Positions 1 through 15,400 are shown, counted from the first letter of the stretch. The stretch: DNA of 64,000 nt from Elysia chlorotica (GCA_003991915.1 RQTK01000031.1:139615-203614), one strand, 5' to 3'. Notes: generated by a model not told the origin, from the letters alone. A program made the numbers and translations.

Positions 1-3000
1 TTACATTGTATAAGTCTACAGACAAAGTGTCCGAGTCTTATTTGTTTCAACATGCAAATATTTTTCCAAAGAGAAATGCACAGAATATGCCAGCAAGATC
101 TCTCATCTTTCCCATTCTGATGCCCCTCTTGATCTTGTTGCGTACCCCTTTCTCCAACCTCTTTTATAACTGAACTAAGGACACCATGTTTAGCAAAACT
201 ATTTTCTTTTTTGTAGTTTGTTCATTTAATTTTTTAACTTTGTAGGCTGTCTGTTGTGAATTTGTTTGCACCATATTTTGAAACTTTGTGCAAATTATTT
301 GTCATGTGGGAAAATGAAAGTTTACATAAGTTCAAGACTGTCAATAGCTGCTGAAAATATTGTTTTCCCTGATTGGATAACATATTATTACAATGTAATA
401 CTTTTTAAAAGTTTTTCCAAAGTTGTTTTAAGATTGTTTATAATTATTGATTTAGTAGGCTTTTTAAAATAAGGTTTTTGCTACAACACCACTGTAGCCA
501 TGCTTTTTAGTTTTCTGATTTGTTAGCACTCGGAAGCTTTTTTGTTCTTTTTTTTCCGGCTCGCACGAATGAGACTAGATAGTGAGTAGGGGGAGCTGTA
601 ATTTAAGGAATAGCTAAGTGCAGTTCTGTTAAGGCATATATAAAAGAGAATCACAATCTTAAAGGTATAAGTTAATGACAACAAATATAGAATTCTCTAA
701 ACATGTCAGTATTTTTTTGGTTTTTTTTTGTTTGTTTTTGTTTTTAATTTATGTTTTGAGAGGGAAATGATTTTCATGTATTCATTTCTTGCTGGATCTT
801 TCCATTAATTGCATTAGAAGCCTTTTTTAAGTTTTTGTGATTACTGGCCTTTTTGTGTCCATAAATGCCACCAAAAAAAAAAACCCCTATGTGCCTTGAT
901 AGTCACCGCCCTGCGTTTGTCAATACCTCTCCATAGTGTGAACCTTTAAGCACAGCAAAACCATATATAAATGTACTATGGGAGTTGTAAATCAAGGTAA
1001 ATTAGCACTTAACAACACACAATAAATATGAAGACAACACTTGCAATCAACCACCTCAATTACAAAGTAAAATTGAAAAAGAAGTTAGATATTTTTATGA
1101 GTAGAAAAAAAACAACTTTATTTTTATATTGAGCCAGAAGTCAGTATAAACTTGCAAAAAACATTGTCAAAACATTAGAAAATATTCAACATAAAGAGGT
1201 CACAACATTTGGAAAAGCATGATCTCACAAGGCTTGATTACCCAACTTCCAAAATAAACCTAACAACTTGTTTAGTTACATTTAAAAAATTGTTTCAATA
1301 CTAGTTGTGGAAACATTTTAAATTCAGATTTCAGCAATGATAAAAGATGAACCTGCACTGTTTGAAAAACTAGACCAGAGAAATTTAACTAACTGTATAT
1401 ATGATTTATGTACATTGGTTGATAATGGTTCTAAAAGGACAGAGTCATACCTTTGCCCAAAATAAAATCATTTACATATATTGAGTAAGAGTTATTAAGA
1501 TTTTAATTAATATAAGGTTTTCATAAAGAAAGCTCGCAACTCTGGAAGGAATAATAAGCCAATATTTAATATGCACTAATTTTTATAATATAAATTGAGG
1601 CTGAATGATATTAAAATATACAAACAAAAGTAGATATATTGCCTTTACATTAAAAAACAAAACATTTTTGTTGAGAAATGTGTCTGCTCAGTAGCCAAAT
1701 ATTAGGCTTTTGGGTAAATGTATCCTCAAGATCTTTTGTGGAAGATTTAAGTTTCTCCAACAATCTGAATGAAACTCTTTGGTTTTAAAGATTTTTTTTC
1801 ACACAACCTTCTCATAAATATTATCTAATATAAAATATATGTTTCGATGTGTCACTGTGAGCTGCCTCACTTATTTCATAGATATTTTAATATTGATTAA
1901 AATAAAAAATCAACACATTTTTATAACCTTATAAGAACAAAAATAAAACTTAAAAAAAAATTTTCATACACAAAACAACTACCGATGCCATACGCCTCAC
2001 CTCAGCAGATTAAAAGATCACCAAGATGCTTCTTAAAAAGTTAAATAATAGATCTAAAGTACACCTCATTCTTACGTGTATCTTGATAATATAGAAAACC
2101 TATTATTTTCAGCCAGAGTCAGCAGTTTAATTCATGTTCTAGAGCTAGATAAGACTTAAATGCAGAGTATAATTTATATCAATCACATTCATGAGAAGAT
2201 AACTCAAAACTAAACCTATTGCAAGGTATGTTTTAGAAAAAAAGGGACTTTAAGTAGTGTGTGTGTGTGTGTGGGGGGGGGGGTGATAAATGTTGAAAAA
2301 AAGATGGCAATAAAGAGGAAATAGTGTGATGGAGGCATGTATTAAGAAGGCACAATTCTGGTGGCTGGTCTTGTTTGGAACTATGGCCATTTTAGTATAG
2401 GTATAAATGAAACACGATTAGCAGTTTGACAGTTTTAAAACAAAGGGTAAAAATTAATGTATGTGATATGTTACGATCAAAGCAATATGAAAAAGAATCA
2501 AACAATAAACAAGCAAATGCTTAGTCAAAGTCTTAACTTCAAACTGGATAGTATCCTCTTTGTATACAACTCTGAAAGCTGTTGTTAAATACTCATCAGA
2601 AAGCTAGTAAAAGGAAGTATTTATACAAGAAAATCAACTTATTTTCCTATTGGCTTAGCAATAAATTCCTCCATAAAGCAACATGACCACATCTAAGTCA
2701 TCCTTATGGTATCTTAATCTAAATGGTTGGGATTCTAATCCATGCTGTTATCACTTAATCCCTGTAGCGCTTTGAAGGCCGCCCGACAGTCAGATGGTTA
2801 GTCTGGGTCTGGCACGGGTGAATGGGTGGGAAAAAAATGAGGCGTAGCATGACTGTTCATCTGGTTTACTGACTTGAGTGTTGCGCTGTTATCGTCAACA
2901 CTGTGTGTATTTTTTTACATTATTTCTAGTTATAAGTCCATAAAACTATATATTTATTTCTATTGCGCTGAGAAGTTCGTTGATTTCACTACCTTGTTTG

Positions 3001-4955
3001 TTTCTGGTTTTTATTAATCGTTTATTACTAACTGTGGGAGCAATAAAGGAGAAGACAGTTATTACTTTCTTTCCTGCAAGTGATCACAATCAAACTTATT
3101 TAATTTTGAATAACTGTGGGTGTGGTATGTTTCAGTTCCAATCCTTTCTTACATGGAACAACATTCCTTCTGTGTGCATGTGTCTCTTGACTGAAAGGAT
3201 TATGCATCTAGAACCTTTGTAGCCCCAATTGAAATTTCTCCAGTACAGAAATGGAAATATCACCTGAGGATGGAAACGTTTGACGTCCTTCTTGTCAACC
3301 CAGAGCACAAATGCTAGAGATATCTGGGGCCTTAAATTGCTAAAAATGTCGCCATGAAATAAACGTTATGTCCCATAGGTTTCCTACAGAGATGTGCGGA
3401 AAAAAAAAGCGGTGACACCAAAGATTTTAACTTTGATTGTCCTGATCCTCAGTCCCAAGTACTGGAGACTGAGCTATCTTTACACCCCTACGAAGCCAAC
3501 ACTTATAAAACTAAAATTTTATTAGATCTACATCCCAGGAATTTCTAGAAAAAATATCAGACCACATCTTTGGCCACCTGCGGAGTATCACACCATCTGC
3601 AAAAGTGAGCCAACTTCCATTACAAGCCCACATCCACATGAATAGAATAGGCCTGAGTTCAACATGCAATGTAGCCAGCGCCTGTTTCACATCAGTGTGT
3701 GTGTGTCTGTCTGTCTGTCTTTGTGTCTTGTGGGGTGGCGTTTGACACTTCTATGTGAATAAGTCAAAGCATGACTTTTATCACCATATTCCCCTACTTC
3801 CATGCTCCAACCGTATTCATTTACAGGGACTAAACACCGTCAGGTTACCTATGATCTCTACAGGGGGTTTCTTGCTCCTTCCTCAGCCCTCTTCTTTCTT
3901 AGAGATCCAGGGTATCATCAGTGACAGGGAGGCTGAGAATCCTCCAAACTATTCATTGATTTAATTGGTTAACACTTTAAGAGAATCTACACCCATTCAC
4001 AAGTTTCTAGCAAGATAGAAAAAGGAGGAATAAAGAATGAATGAAGACCAACTACCAGTGGCAGTTGGTTAGCACCCTCCCAGTACCCAGTTGGGAGGTG
4101 CTAAGCCAGTGAGGTTGTCGGGAGCGGAACCAGTAGTTCTTTTACAGCGAGGCAGTCAGCTGGCACGCCACACTTTACGGGTTATATAGAATGTGCTTTC
4201 AATTATTATCAAATTTGTTCCATATCTATGGGGAGTTCCTTTTGACAGTCTTCAATAGTAGTACAATGTTCTGGTTTGGTACTAATGAAAAGTTTACTTA
4301 TAAGTTATATACTTGCAAGGTAAAATAAAAAAGAAGATATCTATTGCAAATATGTAAAAAGCTCTAAACACCAGTCAACTTCATAAGATAAAAACCACAA
4401 AATAATATTTTTAAATGATTGAAAGAAAAAATGAACATGTTCATATTAAGGAGAAATGAACAAATCAAATAGCCATGCTGAAGAATCAGGAGAAAAGATA
4501 AATAAAGAAAATTAAATACATATTTAAGGCAGTAATATATCAGTTATCACAGTTAAATTGATTGTAAAGTTTAACATAAAAATCACAATATGCTTTTGAA
4601 ATGTAAAAAAATCTTCTTTGTAAAAAATGGTCAGCTTAGGTTAAAAAAATCATGATATGGGTGGAGTCAAATATGTAGAAGGGATAACAATTAAAGGAAA
4701 ATAATCTTAAGAGTAGTATTCTTAACTACTAATTTGTTAAAAAATTAATATGTTACAATAAATTTCAAGTAAAACTATGTTGAGAGTCTGATATGGAAGA
4801 GGTGAGAAATGAAGAGTATTCTCTACACCACAGCTTCTAACACAGGAAGTAAAAAAGGTTAATAAGATTCAATATTGATATTTGATATGTTCGAAGTTTG
4901 ATAATAAGACTATGCTGCTAAATATTTATATCATTGAAGCAGATTCAATGAATTC
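1..4955. other. AT-rich flank 3' of EVC2, no gene seen
   Basis: Neither strand holds a convincing exon; the short open frames are random in composition. The EVC2 3' untranslated region must lie in its right-hand part, but no single polyadenylation signal stands out. It contains a GT run followed by a G run near 2258-2283, and an imperfect hairpin at 4071-4102. The stretch 3260-3390 resembles the tail of an interspersed repeat, without proof. Confidence 0.5.
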
Positions 4956-5667
4956 TCAATAATCATCATCGTCATGTTTAGCAAGTTTTCTCAAAAGCTT
5001 TCCTTTCTTTTTCTTGCCTCCAGACTGAGCTTGATCCCTTAAAGGTGGCAATCGCCTGGACATGTTATTTCTTTGCTGTGCTTCACTCCTTCTCATCCCA
5101 ATATCCTCCTCACTGTCATAACTATCCTTGCTGATTTCATCCTCATCATCTTCATCATCTCCATTGTGATTGATTTTGCCTTGGTTCCTCTGCTTGTTGT
5201 TACCAGCAGTATGTCTTAAGTTTTTATTTCTGTTGTCTGAATACCTGTCCTGTCTGTAACCATTGTAATTACTTCCACCATCATCATCATCATCATCATC
5301 ATCATCTCCATTATGATTAACTCTCCTTGGTTTTTCTGGATTATAAGTTTTACTACCTTCATATCTATCAGGATTGTAAGATTGACTTTTTCTTATTGAC
5401 GTGACATCGTTTTCCTCTTGGTCCTCTTTTGAATATCTTTCATTACCACGAAAAGATGCCTTACTTTCTCTTCTTAGTGATCTTTGTTTTGCATTGGTTT
5501 CACTCTTAGAATACCTCTCTGTGAAATCCCCAAAAGGTCCCATATCTTGAAGTGATGATTTAAGAGCATTGTCCATTGGACCATAACTACTTGAGCCAAG
5601 AGGAGTATTGTTATTTGAAGACATACTAAAACGTGATCCTTTCTTGACCATTTTCTTGCCTGTGTCA
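4956..5667 (-). CDS. EVC2: EVC2 exon 31: charged low-complexity tail and stop
   Basis: Residues 1201-1437, then TGA. The acceptor TTTTCAACAG joins in frame through a split Ser codon. The tail starts GKKMVKKGSRFSM, runs through Ser/Asn/Arg-rich sequence, has two acidic blocks that each start NHNGDD (one with nine Asp encoded by an ATC-type repeat) and ends KKKKGKLLRKLAKHDDDDY. In vertebrates the EVC2 C-terminus contains the signal that keeps the complex at the EvC zone; whether this tail does the same is inference. Confidence 0.85.
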
Positions 5668-6754
5668 CTGTTGAAAAGATATAAAATGCATTGTACATAC
5701 TCCTTTAGAATTTTGAAGATTTTGGTGCAACTTCTGTTCTCATTCTGTACAGTGAGAGCGGATTATAATCACAAAATGTGTAAACGTTAAAGAACAAAAA
5801 CTGTAATAGCAGTAGCAGCAGTAGTAGTAGTAATAGTAGTAGTGGCAGATTACTGTGATGGGTATAAGTAGCAATGATGATAAGGAAAAGGAATTATATA
5901 GAAATTATTAAGAAATGATTGTGCTTCATAGAATTAAAACCGTCTCAGGGAGCAAATTGGTCATGGTGTAATATGTAAGGTTTATAAGGCGTAGGAAGAG
6001 GACATAAAACGACATGGGGAGGCGAACAATGAGAAGGAGGAAGAGGAAGAGAATGAAGAGAAGGAGAGGGAGAAGTGATACCTTTTCTTTAGTACTAATT
6101 AATGATAAAAAATAAAAACTGTGAAAATAAAAGTTACTTTTGATTGTCAAACTTGAAGATACCTCTTTAAACATATGCCATAATACTCCTAGAGATTTCT
6201 TTAAAAATGATTTTTTTTAACTTATTCGTATTCCAAAAGCAAATAATAATGTACCTGTCTTTAGGTGGGAACATTGTCATGACAGATCCCCTCCTGTGTA
6301 GTGGTGTTGGGTTTGAATATTGGTCTGTGTAGATGCGGTCCGCTAGAGTGCTTTGCTGTCTTTCCAACCTACAGTAAAAGATTTGACAAGAGATAATTTT
6401 CCACATTGTACACCAACTTGGAGATTTATTAGATTGCTAATATGATATAGTGCTTTCCATTATTTTATGCATAAAAAAGTGTGAGTTTTTAAGGTCTGTA
6501 AGAAATTTTCAAATTACATTTTCACATTAGAATAGAGTCGTTTATTTGAAAAAAAGCCAACTATTTGTTTTCTAAAAATCGCTTTGATTGTTCTGAATCT
6601 ACATATTTAAAAAATCAAACATTAGAAATTTTGTATAAATTTACTAAATTTGCACTTGCACACTTACATTTTCATTTCAAAAGTTTTTTGAAAATCACAA
6701 TGTTTATCTTGCTAAAGAGCATCTTTTAAGTAGTAAACATATGGATCTCTCTCT

Positions 6755-6809
<55 letters not shown>

Positions 6810-9327
6810 ACCAGAATATTACAAGCTAATAATTATAATTAAAACACAATTGCTACATACATTGATAAGTCAGGGATATGTTTTAATTCAAGTTGAAGTA
6901 ATATTACTGTAGAAATATTCTATACAGCTATCCAACTACTGTAAGATAGATAAATAAGATGAACTTCATTTCTGAATTTAAGAACATGGAGTTGACTTCT
7001 TACGATTTTCTGTTACAAAAGATACAGAGTTTAAGAATCAAAGAAACATCTTGACATAATAAAAGCAACTGCATAGTGAGTTATGCCTGTTAGTCAGAAA
7101 GAATCTTAAGTATCTAGGAATAACATTTTTTTAAATTTTTCTTTTTCTTTTTTTAAGGGGATTAAATATCAATTTGCAGTATTTGTTTGAAAATGCTTTG
7201 ATAAAATAATCATCAAGCTGAGAAAATTTTAGATCAAACTACATGTGGAAACACCTAATTTTAGTCGAAATGGAGGTATCAAACAGATCAACAAGACATC
7301 TATTAAACATTAAAGAGACTCTTAGTTTTAAAAGGTGCTTTAATTTGATTGAATATACATTTTTTTCAATGTCACTGACAGCAAATTTAAAAGTTTTTTT
7401 TGCACGTGGGTGATTTATTCCTGCATAGAGCTCTGTTCTTTCTTACACATCGTCAATAATTTTTATCAAAGCACTTTTTAAGTTTAGGAATTACTGTTTT
7501 GAAAAAAAGGCTGTTTTACAAAAAAATATATTGTAAAGTAAGTCTTTAAGGTATAACATTTTTCCTGTCTCCGTGTTTCAATTATTGAACATTTTATGTT
7601 AATAGTTGTTGACTTTTGGTATGGTATTTGACAAGATTAGCATATATTTCAATTTTAGAAATTAATTGTTGACTTGGAAATTGTGTAAAACGTTTGGAAA
7701 ACAATTATTGTTTTATTTATATATATTTTTAAAATAAATGTAATCTTTTTTTTATTATATTTTTATAATGTTTTGAATAAAAAAGCATGATTTTAATGTA
7801 AAAAGCTGACCCATTTTTAGATACGTTTCTTCTCCCTCTCCCAAAACAAAGAACAAAAACTACTGAAATATCATCTTATTGTTAGTGTGATTTTAAACCA
7901 AACCAATAACCCACAGAACAGTCAAAGTGTAGCACCCACCAGTTGCACTCACACATAAGCATTATGTTTGAATAGAAACTTTGCCTTGAGTTAGATATTT
8001 GCATTCTCATAAATTGGTGATCAATTTTCAACTGCTTAATTTAAAATAATCCTGATTTATGAACCTACTGCATTATTATTTGCCATCAGTTAAGACTAAA
8101 TTTAACAACAAAGATAATATATGTTGGAAAAAAAATTGACAGAGGATTGTTAAGTTTATAATTATAAAAGTAATCTTTGCAGTTGATTTGGTAAAAATGA
8201 CTAATTGTAAGCTATTTCACAGGATAAAATATTTTTCTTATTTCTTATTAAACTTGAAACTCAAGTGTAAAAATGAGCTTTGCACACAGATTTGAATTCA
8301 TATTATTTTGGTCTAAAGGCTTTCACGCTTTCATTTGTGGAAAGAATAACAAGATAATGAATATCTATTTTAACTATTGTGTCACCACACCCTTGATTTA
8401 TACAGCTAATGATTGACCCTGAAAATGAAAATAAACATTGTGTAAAGTAAATTTTCGTTTCTCGTTTATGAAAAAAAAATTAACGTAAGTTTGCTAAATT
8501 TGAATGTTACTTTACAAGTTGATAAATTAAAAAATGTTGAATTGTCCTATTCGTTCTAATAGCACAATGCTGACAAAAACATTTACATATTTTTTAGTAT
8601 TTTTTCGAACTGCCTTGAAAATATAACTAAAAAAAAAACCATTAATTAAGTATGTCATCTTGTTATTTCATTGCCGTTTTTCACCTTAAATACTTCATAT
8701 CATATTGAGATTTTTGGGGGGTGATCACTTAATTTATATTTAAACCTACATTTTTGAATGTGCGAAAAAAAAGTCACTAAACTGTTACCTTGATATAATA
8801 TACAGTCGAACCTGCCCATGGTGACCACCAAAGATCATAAACAAGGTGGTCGCCATCGACAGGTAAATATCTTAGGCAACACAGGTCAACGGAGTACTTG
8901 CAACATTTTCCTACGGCCTTATAGGAGAGTACCGGGACTAAAAAGAACCCCACTTCAGTTAAAAAATACAATGGGTCAAATGGTCGGCAGTAGTATCCAA
9001 AGCCTATTTCAATTGACAAAAAAAAAAAAAAGATCTATGCTGCTACTTAACACAATATTTAATTGTAATCACTAAACTATCAGTATTCCAGAGTCTTGCA
9101 CAGGCCCATTTGAATAGAGCAGTTCAGATTGGCCTCATCTGTAGGTGTAGATCTATACCTAGCCTATATCTTATGTCTGCACCCCCTCAACTTACCGCCA
9201 TCATTCTACTGTTTTGTTTTTTATTTCTTTAGCGTGAACAAAGTCGTACCATAGCCTGCATTTTCTTATATTTTCATGTGCATGCGTGTGTATGTATGTA
9301 TGTATGTCTATCTGTTTCTCTTTCTCT

Positions 9328-9425
<98 letters not shown>

Positions 9426-12400
9426 GTTTCTATATGTCTCCACCCATTTTTGTTCTTTCTGTCTGTCTTTCATTTTCTAGTCATTTTCGTTCCTAATCAT
9501 CTTTTCCTCTCTAATACTTTTTCCTTCTCTCAATCGTATTTTAGCTTCATTCTTTCTATTGGAAAAAGGGTTCCTCATGACTGCCCCTATCCTCCGTACA
9601 CTCAGTTACACAGAACGGCCCTTGAAGAAAAACACTGCATGAGCTTTGCAGCCCAACCCACAGCCTCTATAACCTGTTGCCTGACCATTCCTCCGACCCC
9701 TACCCCTTTCTTAGTCTTACTTACGTTGATCACACACAACTGTCCCTTGACGCAAGAGACACGCTGTCAGTATCTACAGTACCCAATGTGTAGGCCTACC
9801 AGTTAACATTTCTCCCTCCTCACCAGCCCCTCCCTCTTTTATGTACACTCTAAAATTTATTCTTTGATAATAAAGTGGTGATCGCGTTGGACAGGGTTTT
9901 GTCTGTTCTGGTCGGATCACAGGCTGCTCGCGTTTGCTTTGAGCAAGTGGTCACAATAGGCAGTAACAAAAAAGAGGAAAAAAGCAAGGGAGTCGATGAA
10001 AAGTGGTCGCCATAGCAGGTGATCACATGGGCAGGTGGTCGGCAGGGCAGGTTCCGCTGTATTTGAATGCGAAAAAATTAGGAAACATTCTCTAATGCTG
10101 AATAGTTGTTCTTAGTATGACAACAGTCGCCAAATAAACAATCAGAAAATGCATGTAATTTAAACCTATTTATAATGATAGTGCATTGTTACATGAGACA
10201 AATCATATAAGCAATAAGATGTACTTTTCACAATAAAGACTTATCCATATATGTATATATACATGCTTCAACATGTTATTCTCACTTATGTTGATTTGGA
10301 TTGTTTTGGCTGTCCTTCCAATTAAGGGGAGATTCCTCTTGGTAAATCTTGCTCAAAATGTCTAATATGGATTCCTCTGTTTTTCCAGGAAACAGCATGT
10401 GAAGGACATCAATCAGCTCATTGCGAGATAGGTGTCCAATTCTCACCAGACCAGCCAAAAACTTCATTTCCTATTGATTACAAAAAAATGACATAATCAA
10501 CTTCAACAGATTGTAGTGGTATCTTTTATTGTGAAAGAAAAAGAACTTAAAATATTATCAATACATGAACGCAACTCACTTTCATCTCCTGGTCCCACAG
10601 GAAAACTTAGTAAAATTCCTCAAATCATGCCCAAAAAAGTTATGCGAGCCAAGAGGAAAACAATAAAAAAAAGTTATTTTAATTCAAACAAGCTAATCTG
10701 GGTGGAAGGCTTGGGAAGAGTAAGAGGCTAGTTAGCTTCAATTTTTACTTTTGAATGTCCGACATCTTTCGGTGTATTTGTCTACAGCTTTCTATAGATC
10801 TGTAGTTTTCTTTCTTTCATCCCAAAATATGTGCTGCTTTTGTCTCAGAAATAATAATGTAATGTTATAGTAGTATGTCATTAGTAAAGCACAATGAACA
10901 AAATAGAAGCTTTCGAAATGTTTGCATTTAGGAGAATAGGGAAGATATCATGGCGACAAAAATTGACCAACTACGAAGTGTTACAAAAATTGAACATAAG
11001 AAGAGAAATAGGGCAGTGTATTAGAGATAGGAAGCTGCAATATTATGGACACCTCATGCGTCATGAAAGTGTGATAAGAGATCTCTATAACGGCGAAGTG
11101 GAGGGCAGCAGAGGCCGGGGACGCCCCAGAACGAAATGGAATGACAACATCGCAGAATGGACGTGCTACTCGCTGGTGCAGTGCCAACGACTTGCGCAGG
11201 ACAGATGTCAATGGAGGGCCATTGCAGCCAACCTTCGCAAGGAGACGGCAGATTGACCATCTTGTAATTTTAATATGGTAATGAAAGTGGAGCCAAAATT
11301 TAAACTGCACTCTTCTACTATTAAGAGCTCAAATCATCATTATAATTTGTTTTCACCATATGCCTGAGTATATTAGAAATTTACCTGCTCTTGAAAGATG
11401 TGTTGCTTTTGCATTTCAAAATCACGCTTTGTGTCTTCCAAAGTTTGGCTTATCTCTCTTTCCATTTTGTTTCTGAAAAATACAATATGTACATTGTAAA
11501 TAAAATGTATACATGAAGCCTAACAATAACATACAAGGACTTTTTTCTTTGATCTACAATAATATTTAGACCAAGAAACTGAGTCACTTGAGATACTGTA
11601 ATATATAACTCACAGTAGCTTGCCTATAAATGAGACTAGATTCTGAATGGTGCTAAATAAAAAGAAAATCAAAAGGTTCACTCTGGTTGCTAAAAGGTGC
11701 TCCATAGTAATACATCAAATTTGTAATAATTTTTTTCAAATCCTACCTAAACTTTTCCATTTGAACCATTTGTTTGTGGATTAAAATGACACGGCGGATA
11801 TTAGCGCTTGTCTTATTATTGGTGCTCTCCATCAACATCCTCATTTCACTCTCCTGTCTCTGCAACATGGAGTTTTCCCTCTGGGCTAGTCTTTCCTGCA
11901 GCTTACTTTGAAGCATCTGGATTTTTGCAATATGATTTCAACACATGATATGAATTAAAGATCCATGATTTTTCAAATAATTGGAACTAAATTGAACTGA
12001 CAATATAATCCAAAGAAACATAGCGATCTCACAAAAATTAAGTTTCTTTCAGTAAAACATGTTTCAAAGGGTTAAAATAGTTTAGAAATGTATAAATATC
12101 TTAACTGAAAAATTATATTAAATAAATTTCTAAGTATCAGAAAAGCAAATTATAATTGACAATTGACAGATAGTACATGTAATAATGTATATACTTAAAG
12201 TTTTATAACTGAAACTAAAAAAAAAATTAACATAAAATTAACAAAAAAAGTATTACTTGCTCCTGCTTTGCTCTTTGATCATCTAATTTCCGACTTAAAC
12301 GCTCTTGTTCCTGTAAAAAAATTAACAAACAGATTAAGCTCAATATCAACTTTGAAATATTTATTGTCTTATGATATTTATCACAGGCTTTTACAAAGTC

Positions 12401-15400
12401 CTGACACGCCCACTAAATCATAGTTATTTTGCCTCTGAAATCATGAGAAATTTGCTTCACTGTAACACAATCTTGTCACACAAATTTTGAGAAGGCTAAA
12501 AAAAAAAAATATGAATGAAATATTACGCATATGCTATATAAGTTTAATTTTACTTTTCTATTCACTATTGCTCACCTCTTTATGAACGTTGAGAACTTTT
12601 TCACACTCAGGGGTGGAAAGTATCCCCCTAGCATTTAGATCATCCATTAGATTAGCCTTCAAGCTATTAATAGCCTTTTGTTGCTCCTCAATTCGTGCCA
12701 TCTGGAATTACAAATAAAATCATATAGAAAATGATGCACAATCATATTTACAATTTGTGTTCTTTTTCATAAAATATCACTCTAATACCATCTGGTGGTA
12801 TAATTATAAGGATAAATAAACAATAATTTGCTTAAAAATAATGTAAATATCAAAGATGACATTTATATTGATTGTCCCATAATTATTTGGAATCATATTA
12901 TCTATCATTGAAAAATAACAATTTTATCAAGTAAGAAATCTCATTTATAAAGTGTCAAAGTAAACAAGGGATGTATATTATAACAATTTTTCTGAGCTAA
13001 CCATTACCAAAAGGTGTTATCCTCTGCATAAGTGTAAAAGTTATCATTCGTAGATGAGAAAAAGACATTGCTTTAAAAAATCTTAATAATAAAGGTGGAT
13101 GTGCTCTTTAAAAAAAATGTTTTATAAGTAACAGAACGCTTTTTTTATTATTAAGAAAAGAACAAACTAACTGACCTCTCTGGCTTTGTTCATTTGTAAA
13201 GATGCTATGAGGGCACCAAGCCTTTCTTCCTGATCTTTGAGGAGTAAGGCTCTTTCCTTGGTCATTTCAACACGGATCTTCAAAACAGAATGGCATAAAA
13301 ATAATTTCTTAACTTATAGAGAACAACATACACCCTACAAATATTTTTTTTTACCCCTGTACAAAACTCTCAGAATGACTTTAACTTTTCCTGAGATCTC
13401 ATGGTTTCAAATGAAAAAAGTTGCAAACTTGAAAGGATTTTTTTATCATGCAAATATTGATTTTCCACCTAGTAATTGGCCTTTTTTTCTCCAAGATGGT
13501 TCCTCTTTCGCCTACAAATTTCATATCTTCACAGTTTGATCATAAATATTACTAATCATTTTAATAGCCCATAAAAATACAGAAAAACATTAAACTTGGT
13601 TGAGCATCTCATATTAACTTTAATTTTGACTAAGAAACAAAAACTAAGCATCCTACATGTGGAAGATAAACAATAATATTCTATAAACCTAAACTATGCA
13701 TTCCCAAATAAAAAGAGTTGCTAACCCTTGGCCATAGAAGAAACCATGTAAATCATAAAAGCCTATTTGAAATAATAAAAGAAATAAAACCACCACAAAT
13801 TATTTTTATCTTATTTGGTATAAAAAACGAATAAAGTTACAATGTTTTTTTTTCTTTTTTTTTTCAAACCTCCTCAGCCTCCGCCTCTACATTGAAATCA
13901 ATGGCCTGAATTGCGGCTATTCTTTGTTCTGCATGTTTTCTTAGAATTTGAATTTCTTTGTCCTGAGTTTCTTCATCATCTTCCTCTCCATTGTTCTCAG
14001 CATATTTTCTGTGTTTCTGGAAGAAGATAGTTTGCAGAATGACTATTTGAAGAAGAAAGTTGCTTGAACTTGTGATGCCCAGCTTAAAATATAAGTTATA
14101 ATAATTCAAGGATTGTAAGAATGTTTTTAAAACCAAAAAAGGCCAATCTGGATAGCTTAAAAGTCCAGAAAGGTATGCCTATGAAAGCGATTTATACACA
14201 CTTAATGCCTGCTTTTTTACATACCAGTAGGTTCATTTACATGTCTATTTAAAATAAGCTTTATTTCAAAATCTACCTATGATTTTACATACTCCTATAC
14301 TATGTGGATACTGATCTTCTGAAACTAACCATAAGTTCTGTGTTTTGCTTCTGTTGTAGATCTTCCATTTGGCGGGCCCTTCTCTGGGCAATTTTTTCTT
14401 CCATCATCTGTTTCTGACGTAATTTGTTCAAGGTCAAGCTGAAAAGTTTTTGTAAGAAGAAAAAAAAAAGAAAAAAAGATTTTTTCATGAAATATATACT
14501 GGTAAAAATCAGATACTGTTTTTTTTTAACAAAGATATGAAACCATTTCCAAATTGTCAAAACAAAGAGCATCTATAAAACTAAAGAACTAAACTAGAAG
14601 TTGACATGATAATAAAAACCTTCTATTTTGTTAGATGTTTCAAGGCTTTGTATGTAAAATTTTAAACTCATTTACAAACTATTTGGAACTATTAGCCTAC
14701 TTAGATACCTGTTTTCAAACATGACCATCTGTTTTTCATGCTCCTTTAGAATTCTGTCTCGCTCCTGCTCAGAGAATGCAACCTGACTTCCAAGTAGCTT
14801 GCTGAAATACAAATTTGATATTTGGTCAAACTTTGATCAGACCATGATGGATTTAAAATATTCCCTATTCAAAATAATTAAGTTGCCTCTCTTAATTGTA
14901 ACCATCATTGCACACTGTTTTCTTTTTTTATTTAGATAAACTGTGCTTAGTGAAACTTGGGAAAAAGTATGAACTATACAATGTGCAACACATTTTACTG
15001 CATATTATATAATGACTTGATAATGACAAATTGCACAAAAGTAACAACAGGCCCCTATACTTACTCAACCACCTCTGCCTCATGTTGTCGGAGATCTTGT
15101 TGCTCTTGCCTCTCAGTCAATCTCCTGTCTTCCCATTCTCTCTTCCTGCGTGCTAACTCATCCTTTAAAAAATTTGTTGAATGGATGTACTCTTACTATC
15201 TTATATCATTTTTATTACACTCACAAAACATTGCACAGATCTAGAAAAATGTAATTAGATAGAATGAGTCCTTCAAGGTATGCATGTACATATATTTTGG
15301 CTTTTGCTTCATGCTCATAAGTAAGAAGTTGAAATCTGAGACATTTGAGACCTTGATATTTGCATAATAAACTAAGTATACAGCTTAAACACTGTTACAG

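Noticed and set aside
3250-3390. Possible 3' tail of a retroelement with CCTGAGGATGGAAACG
   Set aside because: Only a short phrase resembles known tails; no coding part or end structure is present.
9201-9806. Several overlapping open frames of Ser-Leu or Arg-Glu repeats
   Set aside because: They only read through the CT microsatellite inside the transposon, on both strands.
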